From Streptomyces sp. CB02366 (GTDB taxonomy: Bacteria; Actinomycetota; Actinomycetes; Streptomycetales; Streptomycetaceae): a stretch of 64,000 nucleotides of DNA. Shown here piece after piece: positions 17,368 to 25,873 of this stretch. Made by a program: the position numbers and the translations under genes. The stretch is from contig NZ_LIVT01000002.1 of the NCBI RefSeq assembly GCF_001905905.1, positions 248,001-312,000 of the forward strand, given 5' to 3'. Positions within the stretch are counted from its first letter, which is position 1, and every line of letters begins with the position of its first letter. The notes below the pieces were generated by a model, which did not search any database, was not told where the DNA came from, and was given only the letters and a program-made list of their open reading frames with translations.

Positions 17368-17679
17368 TCAGACTCCTGGGAACTCCAAGCCCCCTGCGGT
17401 GCCGGGTGCGGTCGGCTCGCTGGTCAGAGGGGCGACGGCGGCGAGCGGAGGCTCGCTCGTGAGAGGGGTGGCGTCGGCGAGCGGGGGCTCGCTGGTCAGG
17501 GGCGCGGAATCGGAGAACGAGGGTGCGCCGAGCAGGAGGGAGACGTCGGCGAGCGGCGGGCCGCTGATCAGGTGCCGGACGTCGGACAGGGGGAGTTCAC
17601 TGGTCAGCGGGGCGGGATCGGACGGGGCGGGTACCTGTTTGGAGAGGGCGGAGAGCAGGAGCTGCGCGGCGGCGGGCAT
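17368..17679 (-). CDS. Small protein with 12-residue tandem repeats (PLTSEPPLAD type)
   Basis: A 103-residue protein of no recognised family. After a 20-residue hydrophobic/helical start (MPAAAQLLLSALSKQV) it consists of about six tandem 12-residue units with consensus x-A-P-L-T-S-E-P-P-L-A-D, encoded by 36-base repeats. The central units are divergent (VRHLISGPPLAD, VSLLLGAPSFSD) and the last three nearly identical. A Gly/Pro tail ends the protein. ATG 17679 is chosen because AGGAGG lies six bases upstream. The stop codon is immediately followed by the malQ ATG, so expression is coupled to malQ. It has no signal peptide and no modifying-enzyme gene nearby. It may be a leader-like or scaffolding peptide; the function is unknown. 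Confidence 0.6.
   Translation of the reverse strand: MPAAAQLLLSALSKQVPAPSDPAPLTSELPLSDVRHLISGPPLADVSLLLGAPSFSDSAPLTSEPPLADATPLTSEPPLAAVAPLTSEPTAPGTAGGLEFPGV
17411..17620. repeat. 36-bp tandem repeat array inside the small gene upstream of malQ
   Basis: Five full 36-base units (17441-17476, 17477-17512, 17513-17548, 17549-17584, 17585-17620) and a partial one (17411-17440) are visible. The two left-most full units are the most alike (shared GCGAGCGGRGGCTCGCT core). The unit length is a multiple of three, so copy-number changes keep the reading frame. Confidence 0.8.
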
Positions 17680-18023
17680 GGTGGCCTCCTGGCCATGGAG
17701 AACAGGACACAGCAAGCCCTACCCAAGCCACGCCGTGGCAGACGTGGACGTGATGTAGGCGTTACGACCAACGAGCCCAACGTGCTCCAGGTCACATTCC
17801 GTTCCCCTGGACGGCAGGTATGGGCCGTTTTCAGCCAGTCCCGCCCGCCTCTTCCGCCCCGGGAGACCCGAAGTCACCGCCATTCCCGGCAAAAAACGCA
17901 GAACGGCCATGCTCATTGACACCCTCGCGCCCGGGTGGTGGGCTCGGAGCCCTCCCGGCGTCGATCGGCGGGGGCACCTACGAACGTCGACCGGCAGTGG
18001 ATACGTACGAAGGGGAGCGCGAC
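17680..18023. other. Divergent intergenic region between the malQ operon and the GH84 gene
   Basis: This 344-base gap must hold the promoters of two divergent units. A perfect TTGACA (17916-17921) lies about 100 bases before the GH84 start, but no matching -10 is visible at 16-18 bases. I did not find a DasR-like dre palindrome. A short A-run (17891-17896) is the only AT-rich spot. Confidence 0.4.
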
Positions 18024-21023
18024 GTGCGGTTCGGGCGCAGAAGGCAGGCGACGGCTGTCGCCGCCGCCGTGATCGGCGGCCTCCTCGGTTCCGTCTCGAT
18101 CGCCCCGGCCGCGACGGCGGCGCCCGCCGCCCCGGCGGAGCCGGCCAGGTCCTCCGCCGACGGGGCCGGCCGCGCCGACCACGCCCCGCCGCCGGCCGTG
18201 TGGCCCCGCCCGCAGAGCATGAGGACCACCGGACCCGCCGTGAGGCTGGGCTCCGAGGCCACCCTCGTCGCCGCACCCGACGCCGACCCGTACGCCGTGG
18301 AGCAGGCCCGCACGCTGCTGCGCGGGGCGGGGGCGCGGACCCTGCACGAGAGCCTGCCGGGCGGCGGCCCCGTCGTCCGGCTCGGCGGCGCGGGGGCCGG
18401 TGCGGCGTTGCGGGCGCTGCGCGCCCCCGACCGGGGCGACCTGCCCTCCGGCGGCTACCGGATCGCGGTCGGCGAGATCGCCGGGCGGGCCACCGTGGCA
18501 CTGGACGGGCACGGCGCGGACGGCCTCTTCCACGCCGTCCAGACCCTGCGTCAACTGGTCTCCGGGGGCGCGGTGGCGGGCGTGACGGTCCGGGACTGGC
18601 CGGGAACCGCCGTACGCGGCATGGCCGAGGGCTTCTACGGGCAGCCGTGGACGCGTGAGGAGCGGCTCGACCAGATCTCCTTCATGGGGCGCACCAAGCA
18701 GAACCGCTACCTCTACGCGGCGGGCGACGACCCCTACCGGCTGGCGCGCTGGCGCGAGCCCTACCCGGCCCGCGAGCGGGCCGGTTTCCGGGCGCTGGCG
18801 GAGCGGGCGCGCGCCGAGCACGTCACGCTGGGCTGGGCCGTCTCCCCCGGTCAGGCGATGTGCATGGCCTCCGACCGGGACATGGGGGCCCTGACGGAGA
18901 AGATCGACGCGATGTGGGCGCTGGGCGTCCGGGTCTTCCAGCTCCAGTTCCAGGACGTCAGCTACAGCGAGTGGCACTGCGACCGGGACGCGGAGACCTT
19001 CGGCGACGGCCCGAAGGCCGCCGCCCGCGCGCAGGCCCGGGTCGCGGGGGCCCTCTCCCGGCATCTGGAGGAGCGGTACCCGGGGGCGGCCCCGCTGTCG
19101 GTGCTGCCGACGGAGTTCTACCAGGACGGGACCACGGACTACCGCACCGCGCTGGCGGCCGAGCTGGACGACCGGGTCCAGGTGGCCTGGACCGGGGTCG
19201 GGGTGGTGCCCGAGAAGATCACCGGGAGCGAGCTGGCCGGGGCCCGCGCCGCGTTCCGCCACCCGCTGGTGACGATGGACAACTACCCGGTCAACGACTA
19301 CGCCCAGGACCGCGTCTTCCTCGGCCCGTACACCGGCCGGGAACCGGCGGTGGCGAGCGGTTCGGCGGCGCTGCTGGCCAACGCGATGGAGCAGGCGGCC
19401 GCCTCCCGGATCCCTCTGTTCACGGCCGCCGACTTCGCCTGGAACCCGAGGGCGTACGACCCCGACGCTTCCTGGCGGGCGGCCGTCGACGACCTGGCGG
19501 GCGGGGACGCCGCCGCCCGGGACGCGCTGCTGGCCCTGGCCGGGAACAGCGCGGGCTCGGTGCTCGGCGCGCAGGAGTCCGCCTACCTCCGGCCCCTGTT
19601 CGACGCGTTCTGGGGCTCCCGCGCCGCCGCCTCCCGCCGCGACCGGGCGGCGGCGGACCTGCGTGCGGCGTTCTCCGTGATGCGAGGGGCCCCGGGTCGG
19701 CTGAAGGCCCCCGCCGAGGGCCGGCTCGCCGACGAGGTGCGCCCCTGGACGGAGCAGTTGGCCCGTTACGGCCGGGCGGGCGAGCTGGCCGTCGACCTCC
19801 TCCAGGCGCAGGCCGCCGGGGACGGGGCCGCCGCCTGGCGCCTCCAGCTGGCCCTGGAACCGCTGCGCGAGGAGATCGAGGCGGCCCGGGCCACGGTCGG
19901 CAAGGGCGTGCTGGACCCGTTCCTGGACCGGGTGGCGAAGGCGGCCGCCGGGTGGAACGGCGCCGACCGCGCCTCGGGCCGGGTCGTCGAGGACGCCCAC
20001 AGCCATACGGTCCTGCTGGACGCCCCCCGCCCGGTGGAGGCCGTCACGGCGCTCGCCGAGCCCGGGGCCTCCCTGGCGGACGCCGTCGTGGAGGCCCGGG
20101 TGCCCGGCGAGGGGTGGCGGACCCTCGGGAAGCTCTCGCCCAGCGGCTTCACCCAGACCGCCGCGAAGGGGTTGCGGGCGGACGCCGTACGGGTGTCGGC
20201 GCCCCGGGCCCCCCGCGCCGCCCGGCCTCCGTACCTGAGCCCGGACCTGCCCGCCGCCCCCGCCGTCGTCCCGGACACCCCGCGGGTGCGCGCCCTGGTG
20301 CCGTGGTTCGGGGACGAACCGGCCGCCACTCTCGACCTGAAGCACGGCGAGACGGATGCGGAGATCGGCGGCGGCCCCCAGCGGGTGGCGGCGCGGCTGG
20401 CCGGCCGGCGCCCGGCCGAGGTCAAGGGCAAACTCACCGCGAAGGCGCCGAAGGGCATCGAGGTGCGGGTTCCGAAGCAGACGACCGTGCCGCGCGGCTC
20501 CCGTACGGAGGTGCCCGTGGACATCACCGTCCCGGCGGACACCCCGGTGGGCGAGTACGAGGTGCCGCTGGCCTTCGGCGGGCAGCGGTCCACGCTGACC
20601 GTGCGGGCCTTCCCCCGTACGGGCGGCCCGGATCTGGTGCGTACCGCCAAGGCGTCCTCGTCCGGCGACGAGACCCCGGACTTCCCCGCGTCGGCGGCCG
20701 CCGACGGCGACCCGGAGACCCGGTGGTCCTCGCCGGTGGAGGACGGCGCGTGGTGGCAGGCGGAGCTGCCGGAGCCGGTGCGCCTGGGCCAGGTGGTGCT
20801 GGGCTGGCAGGACGCGTACGCGGCGCGCTACCGCGTCCAGGTCTCCGCCGACGGCCGTACCTGGCGCACCGCGGCGACCGTGGCGGAGGGCGGGGGCGGG
20901 CGCGAAGCGGTCCGGATGGACGAGAAGGACACCCGGTACATCCGGGTGCGGGGCGAGAGCCGGGCGACGCGGTACGGCTACTCGCTCTGGTCGGTGGAGG
21001 CGTACGCCGTCGCGGACGACTGA
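18024..21023 (+). CDS. Secreted GH84-type beta-N-acetylglucosaminidase with altered catalytic pair
   Basis: Exported protein of 999 residues, from GTG 18024 with AAGGGGAG upstream. A signal peptide (RRR then a hydrophobic core, cut near TAAPAAP) leads into a GH20b-like domain and a GH84 barrel: GMAEGFYGQPW, the FQLQFQDVS strand, PTEFYQDG, AWTGVGVV, MDNYPVNDY and TAADFAWN. In characterised GH84 enzymes the barrel strand carries an Asp-Asp pair, where the first Asp orients the substrate N-acetyl group and the second is the general acid. Here the pair reads Gln310-Asp311. The C-terminal half has a helical region, a NEW3/alpha-galactosidase-associated-like beta domain (about residues 775-865) and an F5/8-type carbohydrate-binding domain (about 870-999). 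It probably acts on chitin, peptidoglycan or glycoconjugate GlcNAc, but activity should not be assumed. Confidence 0.85.
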   Translation: MRFGRRRQATAVAAAVIGGLLGSVSIAPAATAAPAAPAEPARSSADGAGRADHAPPPAVWPRPQSMRTTGPAVRLGSEATLVAAPDADPYAVEQARTLLRGAGARTLHESLPGGGPVVRLGGAGAGAALRALRAPDRGDLPSGGYRIAVGEIAGRATVALDGHGADGLFHAVQTLRQLVSGGAVAGVTVRDWPGTAVRGMAEGFYGQPWTREERLDQISFMGRTKQNRYLYAAGDDPYRLARWREPYPARERAGFRALAERARAEHVTLGWAVSPGQAMCMASDRDMGALTEKIDAMWALGVRVFQLQFQDVSYSEWHCDRDAETFGDGPKAAARAQARVAGALSRHLEERYPGAAPLSVLPTEFYQDGTTDYRTALAAELDDRVQVAWTGVGVVPEKITGSELAGARAAFRHPLVTMDNYPVNDYAQDRVFLGPYTGREPAVASGSAALLANAMEQAAASRIPLFTAADFAWNPRAYDPDASWRAAVDDLAGGDAAARDALLALAGNSAGSVLGAQESAYLRPLFDAFWGSRAAASRRDRAAADLRAAFSVMRGAPGRLKAPAEGRLADEVRPWTEQLARYGRAGELAVDLLQAQAAGDGAAAWRLQLALEPLREEIEAARATVGKGVLDPFLDRVAKAAAGWNGADRASGRVVEDAHSHTVLLDAPRPVEAVTALAEPGASLADAVVEARVPGEGWRTLGKLSPSGFTQTAAKGLRADAVRVSAPRAPRAARPPYLSPDLPAAPAVVPDTPRVRALVPWFGDEPAATLDLKHGETDAEIGGGPQRVAARLAGRRPAEVKGKLTAKAPKGIEVRVPKQTTVPRGSRTEVPVDITVPADTPVGEYEVPLAFGGQRSTLTVRAFPRTGGPDLVRTAKASSSGDETPDFPASAAADGDPETRWSSPVEDGAWWQAELPEPVRLGQVVLGWQDAYAARYRVQVSADGRTWRTAATVAEGGGGREAVRMDEKDTRYIRVRGESRATRYGYSLWSVEAYAVADD

Positions 21024-21111
21024 GCCGCAGGACGCGCGCCGGGCCGGGGCAGCACGCCGGACGGCGGGAGCCCGGGACCGGCGGGGCCCCGGGAGCGGGA
21101 GAGGCCCGGTC

Positions 21112-21648
21112 TCAGGCGGAAACGCCGTCGATCCGGGCCACCGCGTCGTCCGCGCCGAACGGTTGCAGGTACGGCAGCCAGCGCGGGTCGCGGTGTCCGG
21201 TCCCGATGATCCGCCAGGCCAGGCCGGTCGGCGGGGCGGGCTGATGGCGCAGTCGCCAGCCCAGCTCGGGCAGGTGGCGGTCGGCCTTGACGTGGTTGCA
21301 GCGGCGGCAGGCCGCCACCACGTTGTCCCAGGCGTGCTGTCCGCCCCGGCTGCGCGGGATGACGTGGTCGACGCTGGTGGCGGCGGCCCCGCAGTACATG
21401 CAGCGTCCGCCGTCCCGGGCGAACAGCGCCCGCCGCGTCAGGGGCACCGGACCCCGGTAGGGGATGCGGACGAAGCGCTTGAGGCGGACCACGCTGGGGG
21501 CGGGCACGGCCCGGGTGGCACTGTGCAGGAAGGAGCCGGACTCCTCCAGGCAGATGGCCTTGTTCTCCAGGACGAGGACGAGTGCGCGGCGGAGCGGTAC
21601 GACGCCGAGGGGCTCGTACGACGCGTTGAGAACCAGGACGTGCGGCAC
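21112..21648 (-). CDS. HNH endonuclease family protein
   Basis: A 178-residue protein starting at GTG 21648, with AAGGAGG upstream. The N-terminal part (PHVLVLNASYEPLGVVPLRR) is the conserved start of a widespread actinobacterial HNH family. The HNH core has the zinc-binding CMYC pair, the catalytic DHVIPRSRGG and WDNVVAACRRCNHVKAD, which supplies the second Cys pair and the final His. It probably nicks or cleaves DNA; its physiological role is not established. It is divergent from the MscS channel gene and convergent with the GH84 gene. Length and motifs are normal for the family. Confidence 0.88.
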   Translation of the reverse strand: MPHVLVLNASYEPLGVVPLRRALVLVLENKAICLEESGSFLHSATRAVPAPSVVRLKRFVRIPYRGPVPLTRRALFARDGGRCMYCGAAATSVDHVIPRSRGGQHAWDNVVAACRRCNHVKADRHLPELGWRLRHQPAPPTGLAWRIIGTGHRDPRWLPYLQPFGADDAVARIDGVSA

Positions 21649-21962
21649 GGTGGATGCCTCCTTGTACGCCGGCGGCGCGTGGCTCGCGCCGGGACGATCC
21701 GATCTCAGTCTCTCCTCATGCCTGGTCGGAGCGCCACCACGTACGGGTAACGGGCCGGGAGGATTTTTCTCACTCCGGGCCCCGCGCACCGTCCGTCGGC
21801 GCCGAGCAGGTGCTTCACCTGGGCGGCCGTCCGCGATGTGCGATCGGCCACAGCGGGGGTGTTCCCGGTGAGACCCGTCTCTCCTCTCCGTACGGCAACG
21901 ATCCACTCCCCCGGCTTCGTTACTGTTACTGACCAGCCGTCTTCCCCCTGGAGGTCCCCGTC
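21649..21962. other. Divergent intergenic region, HNH endonuclease / MscS channel
   Basis: A 314-base gap holding the two divergent promoters. A tandem GTTACT-GTTACT (21919-21930), less GC-rich than its surroundings, lies about 35 bases upstream of the channel start and could mark its -10 region, but no -35 is evident. I see no gene in it. Confidence 0.35.
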
Positions 21963-23030
21963 GTGTCCTTGTCCGCCCTCTTGGCCGCAGCCCCGTCTCC
22001 CGAGCCGGTCGGCTCGTTGGGCGAAGCCGCCGAACAGGCCGGGAACGCCGCGGGCTGGGTCGAGGAGAACTGGTCCACCTGGCTGAGCACCGGTCTGCGC
22101 ATCCTGCTGATCGTCGCGGTCGCGATCACGCTGCGCTATCTGATCCGCCGCGCCCTGACCAACCTCATCGACCGGATGAACCGCAGCGCCCAGGCCGTGG
22201 AGGGCACGGCGCTCGGCGGGCTGCTGGTGAACGCGGAACGCAGACGCCAGCGCTCGGAGGCCATCGGCTCCGTCCTGCGCTCGGTGGCCTCGTTCCTGAT
22301 CATGGGCACGGCCGCCCTGATGGTCCTGGGCGCCTTCAAGATCAACCTGGCTCCGCTGCTCGCCTCGGCCGGCGTCGCCGGTGTGGCCCTCGGCTTCGGC
22401 GCCCGCAACCTGGTCACCGACTTCCTCTCCGGCGTCTTCATGATCCTGGAGGACCAGTACGGGGTGGGCGACACGGTCGACGCGGGGGTGGCCTCCGGCG
22501 AGGTCATCGAGGTGGGGCTGCGCGTCACCAAGCTGCGCGGCGACAACGGCGAGATCTGGTACGTCCGCAACGGCGAGGTGAAGCGGATCGGCAACCTCAG
22601 CCAGGGCTGGTCCACGGCCGGGGTCGACGTCACGGTGCGCCCGACCGAGGACCTGGAGCGGGTCCGCGAGGCGATCACCACCGCCGCCGACGCGATGTCC
22701 AAGGAAGAGCCCTGGTCGGAGCGGCTGTGGGGCCCGGTGGAGGTGCTGGGTCTGGACGCGGTCCTGCTGGACTCGATGACGGTCCGGGTGACCGCGAAGA
22801 CGATGCCGGGCAAGTCGGTCGGCGTGGAGCGCGAGCTGCGCTGGCGGATCAAGCGGGCGCTGGACGAGGCGGGCATCCGGATGATCGGCCCGGCCCCGCT
22901 CCCCGTGGACGGCGAGTCCACGGCGGACCCGACGGCGGCGATGGCGGCCCCCTCCGCGTACGCCTCGGCGACCTCCCCGCAGTCCCTGGCGACCACCCCG
23001 ATACCGCCGTCGACGAACCTGAACAAGTAG
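21963..23030 (+). CDS. MscS-family mechanosensitive ion channel
   Basis: Membrane protein of 355 residues that would open on membrane tension to release solutes during hypo-osmotic shock. Helices are visible at about residues 38-60 (GLRILLIVAVAITLRYLI), 103-125 (VASFLIMGTAALMVLGAF) and 125-160, the last containing the pore helix pattern LLASAGVAGVALGFGARNLV. The beta domain motif VGDTVDAG follows and then the soluble C-terminal domain, with a Ser/Thr/Pro-rich tail. The start is GTG 21963 with GGAGG 8 bases upstream. It stands alone between a divergent HNH gene and a strong terminator. Confidence 0.92.
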   Translation: MSLSALLAAAPSPEPVGSLGEAAEQAGNAAGWVEENWSTWLSTGLRILLIVAVAITLRYLIRRALTNLIDRMNRSAQAVEGTALGGLLVNAERRRQRSEAIGSVLRSVASFLIMGTAALMVLGAFKINLAPLLASAGVAGVALGFGARNLVTDFLSGVFMILEDQYGVGDTVDAGVASGEVIEVGLRVTKLRGDNGEIWYVRNGEVKRIGNLSQGWSTAGVDVTVRPTEDLERVREAITTAADAMSKEEPWSERLWGPVEVLGLDAVLLDSMTVRVTAKTMPGKSVGVERELRWRIKRALDEAGIRMIGPAPLPVDGESTADPTAAMAAPSAYASATSPQSLATTPIPPSTNLNK

Positions 23031-23037
23031 CGGCCGG

Positions 23038-23083
23038 CGTCGAAGGGGCGCTCCACCGGGTCCGGTGGAGCGCCCCTTCGACG
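23038..23083 (+). terminator. Strong terminator after the MscS gene
   Basis: A perfect 21-base stem (23038-23058 with 23063-23083) closes a GGTC tetraloop, eight bases after the stop codon. It is among the longest perfect stems in the window. Confidence 0.9.
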
Positions 23084-23148
23084 TCGGGGCGCGACGGTCG
23101 CCCCTGCTCGCCCTCAGTAACACTTTGGTGGTCCGACAGCCGTCCCCA

Positions 23149-23178
23149 TTGACGCCCCGGTGGCCTGCGCTCTAACGT
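23149..23178 (+). promoter_or_regulatory. Promoter of the ROK-sugar operon
   Basis: TTGACG (23149-23154) and TAACGT (23173-23178) are separated by 18 bases. Both are good matches to the HrdB-type consensus. The expected transcription start is near 23185, about 70 bases upstream of the ROK gene. Confidence 0.6.
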
Positions 23179-23192
23179 CCTCTCAACCAAAC

Positions 23193-23205
23193 AGGAAACT
23201 TTCCT
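23193..23205. promoter_or_regulatory. Candidate ROK operator
   Basis: AGGAAACTTTCCT is a 6+1+6 palindrome placed roughly 8-20 bases after the predicted transcription start, where a bound repressor would block the polymerase. AT-rich palindromes of this kind are typical of ROK repressors. With the promoter just upstream it probably mediates autoregulation of the whole operon. Confidence 0.6.
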
Positions 23206-23252
23206 AACAGAGTCGCGGGCGTACCTGCCCGGCAGAGGGCGGTGCATCCACG

Positions 23253-24476
23253 ATGGCGGGAAACCTTCCCGGCCCACCCCACACCCCGGGCACCCCCCGG
23301 GTGCTGCGGGCCATGAACGACCGCGCCGCCCTCGACCTGCTGCTGGAGCACGGTCCGCTCTCCCGGACCCGGATCGGGAAGCTGACCGGGCTCTCCAAGC
23401 CCACCGCCTCCCAGCTGCTGGCCCGGCTGGAGGCGGCCGGGCTCGTCGTCGCCACCGGGACCAGCGAGGGGCGCCCCGGGCCCAACGCCCAGCTCTACAC
23501 GGTGAACGCGCGGGCCGCCCACGTCGCCGGGCTCGATGTGAACGGACGGCGCATCGCCGCCGCCGTCGCGGACGTGACCGGGCGGACGGTCGGAGAGTTC
23601 GAGCTGGCCACCCCGGGGCGGCGCGCCGACAGCGTGGTGCGCCAGGTCGCCGAAGCGCTGGACGGGGCGGTGAAGGACGCGGGGCTCACCCGCGCGGACG
23701 TCCACCGGATCGTCATCGGCACCCCGGGGGCGTTCGACCCGGGCACCGGGCGGCTGCGGTACGCCTCGCACCTGCCCGGCTGGCACTCCCCCACCCTGCT
23801 GGACGAACTGGCCGCGTCCCTGCCGATGCCGGTGGAGTACGAGAACGACGTCAACCTGGTCGCCGTCGCCGAGCAGCGCCTCGGCGCGGCCCGCGGCCAC
23901 GAGGACTTCGTCCTGCTGTGGAACGAGGAGGGCCTGGGCGCCGCCCTCGTCATCAACGGCCGGCTGCACCGGGGCTTCACCGGCGGGGCGGGCGAGGTCG
24001 GTTTCCTGCCGGTGCCGGGCACCCCGCTCGTACGCCAGGTCGTCAAAGCCAACAGCGGCGGCTTCCAGGAGCTGGCGGGCGCCCAGTCGGTGCCCCGGCT
24101 CGCCAGGTCGCTGGGCATCGACACCCCGCAGCAGCCGTACGCGCGGGTCGCCGCCGGCCTGCTGGCGCGGGCGGCCGCGGCGCACGAGGAGGACGAGGCG
24201 CTCGCCGAGCTGCTGCACCAGTACGCCCAGCGGCTGGCCACCGGGCTCGCCTCCGTCACCGCCGTCCTGGACCCCGGGCTGATCGTGCTCGCCGGCGGGG
24301 CGGTCGCGGCGGGCGGCGAGGTCCTGCGCTCCCTGATCCAGTCCGAGCTGGCCGAACTCGCCGCCTCCCGGCCCCGCCTGGTGGTCGGCGAGATCGACCG
24401 CACCCCCGTCCTGCGCGGCGCCCTGGAGAGGGCGCTCGCCGACACCCGCGACGAAGTGTTCGACACCTCGCGCTGA
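23253..24476 (+). CDS. ROK-family transcriptional repressor
   Basis: A 407-residue sugar-responsive regulator. The N-terminal winged HTH (LLEHGPLSRTRIGKLTGLSK, TASQLLARLEAAGLV) is followed by the ROK sugar-kinase-like domain with the nucleotide-fold start VAGLDVNGRRIAAAVADVTG, GTPGAFDP, and VPVEYENDVNLVA-type sequence. The usual ROK zinc-site signature GHxxx(9)CxCGxxGCxE is missing: at that place stands AGEVGFLPVPGTP with no CxCGxxxC, so the metal site is lost, as in some repressors of this family. It heads an operon of sugar-transport and phospho-glycoside genes and probably represses it until the sugar binds. Confidence 0.88.
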   Translation: MAGNLPGPPHTPGTPRVLRAMNDRAALDLLLEHGPLSRTRIGKLTGLSKPTASQLLARLEAAGLVVATGTSEGRPGPNAQLYTVNARAAHVAGLDVNGRRIAAAVADVTGRTVGEFELATPGRRADSVVRQVAEALDGAVKDAGLTRADVHRIVIGTPGAFDPGTGRLRYASHLPGWHSPTLLDELAASLPMPVEYENDVNLVAVAEQRLGAARGHEDFVLLWNEEGLGAALVINGRLHRGFTGGAGEVGFLPVPGTPLVRQVVKANSGGFQELAGAQSVPRLARSLGIDTPQQPYARVAAGLLARAAAAHEEDEALAELLHQYAQRLATGLASVTAVLDPGLIVLAGGAVAAGGEVLRSLIQSELAELAASRPRLVVGEIDRTPVLRGALERALADTRDEVFDTSR

Positions 24477-24535
24477 ACCACGCCCCTTCCCCGTCCCGCC
24501 GTCTGATTCTCTTCCCCGTCCCTGGGAGTTCCGTC

Positions 24536-25867
24536 ATGCGCACCAGCCGTCTCACCACCACCGCCGTCGCCGTGGCCGCGATATCGGTGCTCGCCACCGC
24601 GTGCACCGGCCAGTCCGAGGCCGGCGCCTCCGACGACCCGAACGCGAAGACCACGATCAACTTCTGGCACGGCTGGAGCGCGCCCGCCGAGGTGAAGGCG
24701 GTCCAGGACAACATCGACCGGTTCGAGAAGGCCCACCCGAACATCACGGTGAAGGTCTCCGGCAACATCAACGACGACAAGCTGAACCAGGCGCTGCGCG
24801 CGGGCGGTTCGAACGGACCCGACGTGGTCTCCTCGTTCACCACCTCCAACGTCGGCAAGTTCTGCTCGTCCGGCGCCTTCGCGGACCTGAAGCCGTTCAT
24901 CGAGAAGTCGAAGCTCGACCTGGAGAAGACCTTCCCGAAGGTCCTCCTGGACTACACCCAGTTCGAGGGCAAGCGCTGCGCCCTGCCGCTGCTCACCGAC
25001 GCCTACGGCCTCTACTACAACAAGGACGCCTTCGAGAAGGCCGGGATCACCGCCCCGCCGAAGACGATGTCGGAGCTGGCGAGCGTCGCGAAGAAGCTCA
25101 CGGTCGAGAAGGGCGACAGCTACCAGCAGCTCGGGTTCATGCCGACCTTCCACGGCTACGAGACCGTCGCCGACCACTACATGTCCTCGTGGGACCACGC
25201 GTACTTCGACGAGAACGGCAAGTCCAACGTCGCCAAGGACCCGGCGTTCGCGGAGATGTTCACCTACCAGAAGAAGCTCGTCGAGGACCTCGGCGGCTAC
25301 GCCAAACTGGAGAAGTACCGGGGCACCTTCGGTGACGAGTGGGGCGCCAAGCACCCGTTCCACACCGGGCAGGTCGCCATGCAGCTGGACGGCGAGTGGC
25401 GGCTCGGGATGGCCGAGGACGCCGGGGTCGGCTTCGAGATCGGCGTGGCGCCGATGCCGGTCGCCGACGACGAGGCCGACAGCTACGGCAAGGGCTTCCT
25501 CTCCGGCACGATCGTGGGCATCGCCCCGGCCAGCAAGAAGCAGAACGCGGCCTGGGAGCTGGTCAAGTACATGACCAGTGACACCAAGGCGGTGGTGGAG
25601 TTCGCCAACGGCATCCGCAACGTGCCCTCCACGTTCGAGGCGCTGAAGTCGCCGGACCTGAAGTTCGACCCGCGCTTCAAGACCTTCCTGGACATCGCCC
25701 AGCACCCGAAGTCCAACACGCCCGACGGGGCCGTCAACGGCTCCACGTACCAGCTGACCCTCCAGGACTTCGGCTACCAGTACGAGAAGGGCGCGGTGAA
25801 GGACCTCCAGGCCGGTCTGGAGAGGACCGCGAAGCAGATCGACACCGACATCGCCAAGGCCAAGTAG
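24536..25867 (+). CDS. Sugar ABC transporter, substrate-binding lipoprotein
   Basis: Extracytoplasmic binding protein (family 1, SBP_bac_1) of 443 residues. The lipoprotein signal ends in LATAC with the lipidated Cys23. The mature protein begins like other oligosaccharide binders (TTINFWHGWSAPAEVKAVQ) and contains the hinge and C-lobe motifs GKGFLSGTIVGIAPASK. The start is ATG 24536 with GGGAG nearby, 59 bases after the ROK gene. Two permease genes follow, but no ATP-binding subunit, as is usual for Streptomyces sugar systems that share the MsiK ATPase (established for other sugar importers). Neighbouring GH4 and kinase genes suggest a beta-linked or amino disaccharide as substrate; this is inference. 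Confidence 0.9.
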   Translation: MRTSRLTTTAVAVAAISVLATACTGQSEAGASDDPNAKTTINFWHGWSAPAEVKAVQDNIDRFEKAHPNITVKVSGNINDDKLNQALRAGGSNGPDVVSSFTTSNVGKFCSSGAFADLKPFIEKSKLDLEKTFPKVLLDYTQFEGKRCALPLLTDAYGLYYNKDAFEKAGITAPPKTMSELASVAKKLTVEKGDSYQQLGFMPTFHGYETVADHYMSSWDHAYFDENGKSNVAKDPAFAEMFTYQKKLVEDLGGYAKLEKYRGTFGDEWGAKHPFHTGQVAMQLDGEWRLGMAEDAGVGFEIGVAPMPVADDEADSYGKGFLSGTIVGIAPASKKQNAAWELVKYMTSDTKAVVEFANGIRNVPSTFEALKSPDLKFDPRFKTFLDIAQHPKSNTPDGAVNGSTYQLTLQDFGYQYEKGAVKDLQAGLERTAKQIDTDIAKAK

Positions 25868-25873
25868 CCCCCG

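Noticed and set aside
17411..17620. CRISPR-like array
   Set aside because: The 36-bp units are contiguous without spacers, keep an open reading frame and encode a protein repeat. No cas genes are present anywhere in the window.
17368..17679. Multi-core RiPP (graspetide-like) precursor
   Set aside because: The Thr/Ser/Glu repeats are suggestive, but there is no ATP-grasp, lanthipeptide, radical-SAM or protease gene beside it; its neighbour is malQ. Kept only as an open possibility in the finding.
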